A stretch of 35,500 nucleotides of DNA from Patescibacteria group bacterium (lineage in GTDB: Bacteria > Patescibacteriota > Patescibacteriia > SG8-24), in the NCBI GenBank assembly GCA_018813785.1, contig JAHJAU010000041.1:1-35500 (forward strand). Reading direction: 5' to 3'. Each line of letters opens with the position of its first letter. Within the stretch, counting starts at the first letter, position 1. The notes beneath the pieces were generated by a model. The model saw nothing but the letters and a program-made list of their open reading frames with translations, searched no databases and was not told the origin of the DNA. Of this stretch, positions 30,161-35,500 are shown piece by piece. The position numbers and the translations under genes are program-made.

Positions 30161-30557
30161 GTTTACGGCGGTAGTGGCCGCATTATTGTTGACGGCCTTT
30201 CGAGAAAGTAGTAATTTTCGGAATCAGGAAAGCTATCTACAAGCCTTGGGCGGTATTTGGCCGGTCAGTGATCGAGTGTTGGCTGAAGTAGTACAGATCA
30301 CTAGCTACGAAGTGGAACCAGATGGTTCCTACCATCTGCGCGCCAGCAATATTCGTCATGATGCCGTGGAAGTACTCGCTTACTGGAGTCGGGAACACTC
30401 AGCAGAGTTGATGGCCGCCCTGCGCCGCATTGGGGCTTTTGGTCTGCAGGCAGATCCGATTGTGACGCCAGAGCTTCATTTGTTCCCAACATCGGTACCG
30501 ATTGATGAATCGGCCGAAGTCGTTGTGTCGCCTTCAGACGAAGCAGTCGGTATTTAA
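30159..30557 (+). CDS. Hypothetical protein, up to 132 aa, start uncertain
   Basis: No recognised family. The frame opens at 30150 and candidate starts are TTG 30159 and GTG 30174, both rare codons. The N-terminus is hydrophobic (FTAVVAALLLTAF), then a soluble part with SYEVEPDGSYHLRASN and VLAYWSREHSAELMAALRR. It has its own strong terminator just downstream, which argues it is expressed. Oddly, its 5' end coincides with the upstream gene's terminator. It may be a 5'-truncated gene, or be translated from read-through RNA. GGAG at 30143-30146 could serve TTG 30159 at 12 nt spacing. Confidence 0.5.
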   Translation: MFTAVVAALLLTAFRESSNFRNQESYLQALGGIWPVSDRVLAEVVQITSYEVEPDGSYHLRASNIRHDAVEVLAYWSREHSAELMAALRRIGAFGLQADPIVTPELHLFPTSVPIDESAEVVVSPSDEAVGI

Positions 30558-30569
30558 CTTGCCGGACTT

Positions 30570-30594
30570 AGAGAGGATTTCGCCTCTCTTTTTT
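30570..30594 (+). terminator. Intrinsic terminator before the HAD gene
   Basis: AGAGAGG (30570-30576) / CCTCTCT (30583-30589), loop ATTTCG, then TTTTTT. Confidence 0.88.
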
Positions 30595-30644
30595 ATATCT
30601 CTCATTCGTAGTATTATTGGCACGAAAATATTAATCGTTATTCT

Positions 30645-31205
30645 ATGCGTATCGGATTAGATTTTGATGGTGTCATTGTTGATCACAGTGAGCACAAAAT
30701 TCGTTTGGCCGCTGATTTGGGTTATCGATTTGAGCCATGGCAAACTAATACCAACGTGATGGCTCATTTAGTGCCAGAGGAGCAATATCGAAATATCCAG
30801 GACATAATATACACTCATTTAACACTTCAGGCGCCGCCGGTCGTTGAGTCTCTCGAACACATTCGTAAATTGGGAGGGGAGCTGTATATTTTGTCGGCTC
30901 GACGCCAGGCGGCGGTTCGTTTTGCCCAGGATTGGTTGCAACAACACGGAGTTTACGATGTGATTCCAGCTCAGCGAATACATTTTTGCGGTAAAAGTAA
31001 TGAAAAAGGTGATTATTGTCGGCGACTAGGAATAGAATTATTTTTGGATGATAAATTGGCCGTGCTTAAAGTATTGGATCCTCAGGTTAAAAAATATCTT
31101 TTTGATAGTCATGGTGCGGCGGCAAAATTTGGTTTAGAGCACTCTTATAATATAGTTTCTGGTTGGCAGGAGTTTGCGAGCGAATTAGAAAAAGTTTTGG
31201 CCTGA
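30645..31205 (+). CDS. HAD-superfamily hydrolase
   Basis: The 186-residue cytoplasmic protein shows HAD motif I MRIGLDFDGVIVDHS (Asp6 nucleophile, Asp8 acid/base), motif II LYILSARRQAAVRF (Ser/Thr position), a Lys in FCGKSNEKGDYC, and motif IV LFLDDKLAVL. It resembles NT5C/YorS-like small phosphatases acting on nucleotides or similar phosphates; the substrate is undetermined. The ATG at 30645 gives the canonical beta-strand start. AT-rich boxes (TATTAT 30612, TATTAA 30629) could be its -10, but no good -35 is seen. No Shine-Dalgarno. Confidence 0.88.
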   Translation: MRIGLDFDGVIVDHSEHKIRLAADLGYRFEPWQTNTNVMAHLVPEEQYRNIQDIIYTHLTLQAPPVVESLEHIRKLGGELYILSARRQAAVRFAQDWLQQHGVYDVIPAQRIHFCGKSNEKGDYCRRLGIELFLDDKLAVLKVLDPQVKKYLFDSHGAAAKFGLEHSYNIVSGWQEFASELEKVLA

Positions 31206-31228
31206 GTCAGAGTACAGCTTAAAAAACT

Positions 31229-31255
31229 ATCACTGACTGAGGTCAGTGATATTTG
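31229..31255 (+). terminator. Hairpin terminator after the HAD gene
   Basis: Perfect 9-bp stem ATCACTGAC (31229-31237) / GTCAGTGAT (31242-31250), loop TGAG, then ATTTGTTTT; the T-run is interrupted, so termination may be partial. Confidence 0.7.
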
Positions 31256-31291
31256 TTTTGGCGATCTTACTATCGATTATCTCAAGCTGTC

Positions 31292-31320
31292 TTGATTCCC
31301 GGCTATTCTTCTGTTATCAT
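31292..31320 (+). promoter_or_regulatory. Promoter TTGATT-17-TATCAT for mnmA, probably leaderless
   Basis: -35 TTGATT (31292-31297), 17 nt, -10 TATCAT (31315-31320). The ATG of mnmA follows after 8 nt, the same geometry as murC. Confidence 0.6.
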
Positions 31321-31328
31321 CAGCAGCT

Positions 31329-32420
31329 ATGACTGATCAGCAAAATAAAAAAGCTATTGTTGGTATGTCCGGCGGCGTGGATTCCAGTGTGGCCGCGGCT
31401 TTATTATTGCGCGCTGGTTATGAGGTGACCGGTGTTTTTATGAAAAATTGGTCAGATCGACACGAAGGCAACTTGGCAAATTCCAACGACAAGATGTGCA
31501 GCTGGCGAAAAGAGCGAGCTGATGCCCAAGCCGTAGCCGATCAACTCGGCATATCGTTAATTACTTTGGATTTTGAAGAGGACTATCGCCGCGAAGTTTA
31601 CGCTTATTTATTAGCGGAATATGAAGCCGGTCGGACACCCAATCCGGATGTGTTATGCAATGAAAAAGTGAAGTTTGGTTCGTTTTTGCAGCAAGCGCTG
31701 GAGATGGGGGCTGATATTGTCGCCACCGGTCATTACGTTCGAATTAAAAAGAATCAGGCGGTCTGTCAGCTTTTGGCGGCCGTTGATACCAATAAAGATC
31801 AATCTTATTTTCTGCATCGTTTGTCGCAGGAGCAGTTACGTCTGGTTGTATTTCCGCTTGGTGAATTAACCAAGCCAGAAGTCCGGGCTTTGGCCCGAGA
31901 CTTAAAGTTGTCGGTGGCTGACAAAAAAGACAGTGTGGGTATTTGTTTTGTTGGCGAAGTTAAAATGGATGAATTTCTTGGTCGGGCGATCGCTGGTCAC
32001 CCCGGGCCGATTATTAGTACCACCGGCCGGGTTGTTGGTCGTCATCGCGGCCTGGCTCCTTACACTATTGGTCAGCGACATGGTTTGGGATTGGGAGATG
32101 GCACACCATACTTTGTTGTTGGAAAAGACGTGATGCGCAATACTTTAATCGTAGCCGCCGGAGAGAATCCGCCCGAGTTATACTCCGATCAGCTGATCGC
32201 CTCTAATATTCATTGGATTTCCGGTGACGAGCCAAAATTTCCGTTGCGTTGTCTGGCTCGGATTAGATACCGGCAACCCTTACAGACTTGCCAAGTACAA
32301 AAGCTGGAAGATAACAGTTTGAGTGTGATTTTTGATCAACCTCAGCGGTCAATTACACCGGGTCAATTCGTGGTGTTTTATGATGGAGAAGTTTGTTTGG
32401 GTGGGGGAGCAATAGAGTAA
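31329..32420 (+). CDS. mnmA: tRNA 2-thiouridine(34) synthase MnmA
   Basis: Transfers sulfur to uridine 34 of tRNA-Lys, -Glu and -Gln using ATP activation. The 363-residue protein has the PP-loop GMSGGVDSSVAAALL (12-26), the catalytic cysteine pair Cys110 (NPDVLCNEKVKFG) and Cys206 (DSVGICFVGE), TGHYVRI, DQSYFLHRL, GQRHGLGLG, and a C-terminal barrel ending ITPGQFVVFYDGEVCLGGG. The stretch NWSDRHEGNLANSNDKMCSW before the second helix is longer than in E. coli. With the Elp3-like enzyme this gives two wobble-uridine modifiers in one window. Start ATG is 8 nt after the -10 box; no Shine-Dalgarno. Confidence 0.97.
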   Translation: MTDQQNKKAIVGMSGGVDSSVAAALLLRAGYEVTGVFMKNWSDRHEGNLANSNDKMCSWRKERADAQAVADQLGISLITLDFEEDYRREVYAYLLAEYEAGRTPNPDVLCNEKVKFGSFLQQALEMGADIVATGHYVRIKKNQAVCQLLAAVDTNKDQSYFLHRLSQEQLRLVVFPLGELTKPEVRALARDLKLSVADKKDSVGICFVGEVKMDEFLGRAIAGHPGPIISTTGRVVGRHRGLAPYTIGQRHGLGLGDGTPYFVVGKDVMRNTLIVAAGENPPELYSDQLIASNIHWISGDEPKFPLRCLARIRYRQPLQTCQVQKLEDNSLSVIFDQPQRSITPGQFVVFYDGEVCLGGGAIE

Positions 32421-32466
32421 TAGAATGAAAGTTCGACATCAGATAATTTTATCATCCACCGCAAAA

Positions 32467-32486
32467 CCACGGGCTTTAGCCCGTGG
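32467..32486. repeat. Perfect palindrome like an IS200/IS605 end hairpin
   Basis: CCACGGGCT / AGCCCGTGG with a TT loop (20 nt), flanked by CATCCACCGCAAAA on the left and ATGAAGTGG on the right, so GTGGATG also occurs inverted around it. This form recalls the subterminal hairpins recognised by Y1 transposases of the IS200/IS605 group, or REP elements. No transposase is nearby. It may also help end the mnmA message, though no T-run follows on plus. Confidence 0.5.
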
Positions 32487-32508
32487 ATGAAGTGGTTGAA
32501 ATTTTAAT

Positions 32509-32536
32509 TTGACCAGGTAACTGATTCCTGTATGCT
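32509..32536 (+). promoter_or_regulatory. Promoter TTGACC-16-TATGCT for the 95-aa membrane protein
   Basis: -35 TTGACC (32509-32514), 16 nt, -10 TATGCT (32531-32536). The leader of about 25 nt contains AAAGGAG before the ATG. Confidence 0.55.
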
Positions 32537-32567
32537 TTAGTGGCATCCTAAACAAAGGAGTTGTTCG

Positions 32568-32855
32568 ATGCAACAAATCATAGTCGGCTTACAACTACTG
32601 CAAAACGTTTCGTTCTTTGCCTTTGCGCTATCCTTCGTGGCCATGTTGGTGGCCAATCATTACGTTGGCAAGCAAAAATTTGGTTCAGCTCGCCGCTGGA
32701 CATTGGTCTCAGCCATTTCGGCCAACGTGGTTTTGGCTTTTGAGGTCGCGGCCTTCGTATTCACCCTTTCACCATTTGCCGGATTTATGATCCTAGTCTG
32801 GGGATATTTTTCATATTTCAGCTGGAAGAGATACGGCGAGCTCAAAAATCTCTAA
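32568..32855 (+). CDS. Small multi-pass membrane protein, 95 aa
   Basis: The 95-residue protein is almost entirely hydrophobic, with probably three membrane segments (about 10-33, 44-64, 66-84) separated by a short basic loop (GKQKFGSARRW). The charged C-terminus SWKRYGELKNL probably stays inside. No family recognised. The ATG at 32568 has a clear Shine-Dalgarno (AAAGGAG), its own promoter and a strong terminator, so it is a single expressed gene. Another open frame overlapping it is a shadow. Confidence 0.75.
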   Translation: MQQIIVGLQLLQNVSFFAFALSFVAMLVANHYVGKQKFGSARRWTLVSAISANVVLAFEVAAFVFTLSPFAGFMILVWGYFSYFSWKRYGELKNL

Positions 32856-32882
32856 GGGATATTTTCTGTCTTGAACATTTAT

Positions 32883-32906
32883 CCGCCTAGGCCTAGGCGG
32901 TTTTTT
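32883..32906 (+). terminator. Palindromic terminator after the 95-aa gene
   Basis: CCGCCTAGG / CCTAGGCGG is an 18-nt perfect palindrome (32883-32900) followed by TTTTTT. Confidence 0.9.
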
Positions 32907-32916
32907 GTTGGCCGGC

Positions 32917-32962
32917 TTGACCTAATCGTAGTTAGATCGCTAAGCTCTCTCACATGCTCTTT
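32917..32962 (+). promoter_or_regulatory. Promoter TTGACC-18-TAAGCT with GCTCTTT element
   Basis: -35 TTGACC (32917-32922), 18 nt, -10 TAAGCT (32941-32946). GCTCTTT (32956-32962), one base from GTTCTTT, lies just after the expected transcription start and 5 nt before the AGGTGAGG ribosome site. Confidence 0.5.
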
Positions 32963-32978
32963 AAGAAAGGTGAGGTTG

Positions 32979-34001
32979 ATGATGAGTTGTGAAAATTTCT
33001 ATCGGAGAATCAAAAAATTGATCAAGGTGTTGATTCTACTAGCGGTAATAATTCCAGGTTGTCGCAGTAATACTTCCGCAGTCAGAGCTGTAGCTATGTT
33101 GCCGGAAGTTGATTCCACACTGTTTGATCCGCAGACATTTCTGTGTGAATTATCCGGTCGGACAGTGTCAGAATCGGATGCCCGAGCGATTGGCCAGCGT
33201 TATCGTCCGGAAGAGCGAGCTCGGGCAAGAATTATTATCGCCCGGGAATTACGTCGTATCGGTTTGTCGCCACGAGAACATACCTATGAAAATGGTCGGG
33301 AAGTATTTTATCCAGCCCCCGGTTATTATCCGGGTGAGGGTACGGCTCGCGGGGTAAATTTGTACGCCGAACTGCCGGCGACTATGCCTACCAATGATTG
33401 GATTGTCATTGGCGGTCATTATGACACGGTACTGGGTACGCCCGGAGCAGACGACAACGCCTCGGGTGTAACTGCAGTTTTGTTGGTGGCGACGGAACTA
33501 TTGCGTGTACCAGAACGACGAGCTAATCTCATATTCGTCTTTTTTGATCAAGAGGAAGTGGGGTTAGTGGGAAGTGACATGTTTGCCCAACGCTTGCTCG
33601 ACCAAGGGCGCAACATTATCACTTTTCACAACATAGATATGGTAGGTTGGGACGGTGATCACGATCGCGATATCGTTTTGATGCACGGAGTGAGTCTCGT
33701 GCCACCACTCGATGATCGTTATATGCGACTTTATACCCAGGCTGCTCAGTTTTTGCGGACGGAATCGGGGCGTGATTGTCGGCCAGGCGAGATTCTTCGA
33801 TCTGATACCAATCGTGGTGAACATATCACCTTCGAGATGCATGGTATTCAGGCAGTGACAGTCATCGAAGAATTTGCAGAAGAAGGTGATTTCAATCCTT
33901 ATTATCATCAACTTGGTGATTCCTGTGATCGGCTCGATTATTCATATCTTCGTCTGTGTGCTGATTTGGTAGTAGCCGTAGTAACCAGGCAATTACAGTA
34001 A
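32979..34001 (+). CDS. M28-family zinc metallopeptidase, predicted lipoprotein
   Basis: The 340-residue protein starts with a basic/hydrophobic signal and lipobox IPGC (Cys28), so it should be lipid-anchored outside the cell. The peptidase domain has all M28 zinc ligands: His147 (GGHYDT), Asp158 (GADDNASG, bridging), Glu192/193 (FFDQEEVGLVGS, catalytic and ligand), Asp220 (HNIDMVGW) and His310 (YYHQLGDS). It is most likely an aminopeptidase. Start ATG 32979 or 32982; AGGTGAGG lies just upstream. The longer open frame upstream crosses the terminator and promoter and is not coding. It has its own terminator. Confidence 0.92.
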   Translation: MMSCENFYRRIKKLIKVLILLAVIIPGCRSNTSAVRAVAMLPEVDSTLFDPQTFLCELSGRTVSESDARAIGQRYRPEERARARIIIARELRRIGLSPREHTYENGREVFYPAPGYYPGEGTARGVNLYAELPATMPTNDWIVIGGHYDTVLGTPGADDNASGVTAVLLVATELLRVPERRANLIFVFFDQEEVGLVGSDMFAQRLLDQGRNIITFHNIDMVGWDGDHDRDIVLMHGVSLVPPLDDRYMRLYTQAAQFLRTESGRDCRPGEILRSDTNRGEHITFEMHGIQAVTVIEEFAEEGDFNPYYHQLGDSCDRLDYSYLRLCADLVVAVVTRQLQ

Positions 34002-34010
34002 AATAAAAGT

Positions 34011-34032
34011 CCTCTCATTTTGAGAGGTTTTT
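34011..34032 (+). terminator. Intrinsic terminator after the M28 peptidase gene
   Basis: CCTCTC (34011-34016) / GAGAGG (34022-34027), loop ATTTT, then TTTTTG. Confidence 0.88.
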
Positions 34033-34111
34033 GTATAAGTCCTGTTTTTAACAGGTTGAATATTGGAGGTGATTTTGCTAATCTTTGAATAGGAATTGAC
34101 AAGCAAAATAT

Positions 34112-34714
34112 ATGCCAAACAAATTATTTTTTTTCTTATTGGCCGCCTTAATTTTAGCCGGCCTGGGATGTAAATCAGTCGATCAGTCGGAGATATGGTC
34201 CGACGAACCAATTGAATCCACTGCTGATCAGGTTGTCGATATTTTTGCACAACGACGCGCCTCAGATTCGATAACTAATTTATTACCAGTGGCATTGGTT
34301 TTAACTGAAGGACACGAAGCTCCGATTAATGGCGTTGAGCGATTAGCAGATAAAACATTTGGCTGCTCGGATCGTATCGGCTATGTGCGAGTATCACGTG
34401 AAACCGCAACTGATGATGTTGTTAAGGACGCTCTTGAAACTTTATTTGCTATTCGTGAGCCACAAACTAACGGAATGTTAAATTCGCTTTGGGAGTCGAC
34501 ATTAAAGGTTGAGCAGATTCGTAGTGTTGACGGTTTTATCACTGAAGTTTGGTTGACAGGCGATCTGTCATCTCCTGGTGTTTGTGCTGATCCGCGAATT
34601 AAAGAGCAGGTTGAAGCGACGGTGCGTCAGTATCGTCCGAATTACGAGATTATCCTAAACGGCGATGAAGCCAATTGGCGTTGTTTTGGTGATATGTCAG
34701 GACAGTGTCAGTAA
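34112..34714 (+). CDS. Predicted lipoprotein with GerMN-like domain
   Basis: The 200-residue protein has a hydrophobic signal MPNKLFFFLLAALILAGLGC; Cys20 is the likely lipidated residue although the lipobox is not ideal (G-L-G-C). The mature part contains a region like GerMN: IGYVRVSRETATDDVVKDAL, a short helix where the loading loop normally lies, VEQIRSVDGFITEVWLTGDL, and a final EATVRQYRPNYEIILNGDE. This assignment rests on pattern only. Two cysteine pairs could form disulfides. The ATG at 34112 has no Shine-Dalgarno. It precedes alaS by 31 nt on the same strand. Confidence 0.75.
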   Translation: MPNKLFFFLLAALILAGLGCKSVDQSEIWSDEPIESTADQVVDIFAQRRASDSITNLLPVALVLTEGHEAPINGVERLADKTFGCSDRIGYVRVSRETATDDVVKDALETLFAIREPQTNGMLNSLWESTLKVEQIRSVDGFITEVWLTGDLSSPGVCADPRIKEQVEATVRQYRPNYEIILNGDEANWRCFGDMSGQCQ

Positions 34715-34745
34715 AAAGCAAAAATTAGTGCTGGCCTAGCGTTAT

Positions 34746-35500
34746 ATGAAATCAAGCGACATCAGAAAAAGATACTTGGAATTTTTTAAGGCTCGTGGAC
34801 ACGCGGTTATTCCTTCGGCATCGTTAATCCCAGAAAATGATCCAACTGTGCTTTTCACCACTGCCGGCATGCACCCTCTGGTGCCCTACCTGCTAGGTGA
34901 ACCACACCCAGGTGGCACGCGACTGACTAATATTCAAAAGTGCATTCGAACGGGCGATATTGACGATGTGGGTGACACTAGCCATCTGACTTTTTTTGAG
35001 ATGCTTGGTAACTGGTCACTGGGTGATTATTTTAAAACAGAGGCACTGAATTGGACGTTTGATTTTTTAACTAGTCAAACTGAAGGTTTGGGTTTATCGG
35101 CTGATCGGCTATTTGTTACGGTATTTGAAGGTGATGATAATGCACCAAAAGATGAAGAGGCAATAAAAATTTGGCAAAAAATTTTTATTGCACACGGTCT
35201 CGAAGCGGTAGAAGGTCAACGTATTTTTACTTATCCCAAATCGGAGAATTGGTGGGGGCCAGCCGGACAAACCGGTCCCTGTGGTCCGGATTCAGAGATT
35301 TTTTATGATATTTTGGGTGTTTCAAATCGGACTTTGCACCGCGATGGTTGGGAAGGTGGCGGTGATTGCGAGCCTTGTTGTAATTGTGGCCGTTATATCG
35401 AAATCGGCAACAATGTTTTCATGCAATATTTTAAATCTGCTGACAGCTCTTTTGCACCGCTTAAACAGAAAAATGTTGATTTTGGCGGTGGTTTCGAGCG
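34746..35500 (+). CDS. alaS: Alanyl-tRNA synthetase, N-terminal part (runs off the window)
   Basis: Charges tRNA-Ala. The first 251 residues are present: [23 protein letters not shown] with its typical start, [57 protein letters not shown], the class II motif region [19 protein letters not shown], and [12 protein letters not shown]. This covers most of the aminoacylation core; the rest of the core, the editing domain and C-Ala lie outside. The ATG at 34746 gives the family N-terminus and has no Shine-Dalgarno. Confidence 0.97.
   Translation, partial: MKSSDIRKRYLEFFKARGHAVIPSASLIPENDPTVLFTTAGMHPLVPYLLGEPHPGGTRLTNIQKCIRTGDIDDVGDTSHLTFFEMLGNWSLGDYFKTEALNWTFDFLTSQTEGLGLSADRLFVTVFEGDDNAPKDEEAIKIWQKIFIAHGLEAVEGQRIFTYPKSENWWGPAGQTGPCGPDSEIFYDILGVSNRTLHRDGWEGGGDCEPCCNCGRYIEIGNNVFMQYFKSADSSFAPLKQKNVDFGGGFE

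Noticed and set aside
32871-32978. Upstream extension of the M28 peptidase
   Set aside because: It spans the preceding terminator and the promoter, and hides the lipoprotein signal peptide.
1-35500. UGA recoding (Gracilibacteria or SR1 type code)
   Set aside because: TGA ends murB, the DUF5680-like gene and the HAD gene at the expected protein ends.
1-35500. tRNA or other structured RNA genes
   Set aside because: I found no cloverleaf with a GGTTCGAATCC-type T-arm in any intergenic region; the few GTTCGA matches lie inside coding sequence.

Overview
The window looks like a chromosomal segment of a small-genome bacterium of the Candidate Phyla Radiation (Patescibacteria). This is inferred from gene content: short Mur ligases, an Elp3-type enzyme in a bacterium, a membrane protein paired with a VirD4-like ATPase and a CxxC-x17-CxxH zinc ribbon, and many compact lineage-specific proteins. 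TGA is used as a normal stop (for example after murB and after the 161-aa protein at 13145), so UGA-recoding groups are unlikely. No tRNA, rRNA, CRISPR array or intact mobile element is visible, and no gene-free stretch exceeds about 170 bases.

Layout. 1-4023 (minus strand): start of glyA (partial), two small proteins, a 272-aa protein, and an Elp3-like radical-SAM/GNAT protein. 4154-5155: a 333-aa protein. 5328-9375: murC, murB, a methyltransferase, and a membrane-anchored matrixin-like protease with a long coiled-coil insertion. 9439-13018: hpf, secA and csaA. 13145-15065: a DUF5680-like protein, a heptad-repeat protein, a Nudix hydrolase and a coiled-coil protein. 15109-16599 (minus): two small related proteins and a guanylate-kinase-like protein with a broken P-loop. 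16746-20450: an MTH1-like Nudix hydrolase, then secD and secF. 20530-21537: a divergent pair (membrane protein and lipoprotein). 21712-28341: membrane protein, VirD4-like ATPase, trypsin-like protease, alpha/beta hydrolase, HD phosphohydrolase. 28509-34714: P-loop kinase-like protein, HEAT-like anchored protein, a small ORF emerging from a terminator, HAD phosphatase, mnmA, small membrane protein, M28 peptidase lipoprotein, GerMN-like lipoprotein. 34746-end: start of alaS (partial).

How it fits together. Much of the window serves protein export and the cell envelope: SecA with the export chaperone CsaA, SecD carrying parvulin-type prolyl-isomerase domains in its extracytoplasmic region, SecF, peptidoglycan precursor enzymes, three extracytoplasmic peptidases and several lipoproteins. 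The rest is translation and tRNA modification (alaS, mnmA, elp3-like, hpf), one-carbon metabolism (glyA) and nucleotide clean-up (Nudix, HD).

The most unusual signals are: (1) SecD with two tandem parvulin-like units inserted in its P1 region; (2) a sharp split in gene-start architecture. Conserved genes have no Shine-Dalgarno and several look leaderless, while twelve lineage-specific genes have strong Shine-Dalgarno sequences. Many of the twelve also have their own terminators, TTGAC-type promoters with TAAGNT-like -10 boxes, and a recurring GTTCTTT element at or just after the predicted transcription start. The second signal may mark a co-regulated set of accessory genes.
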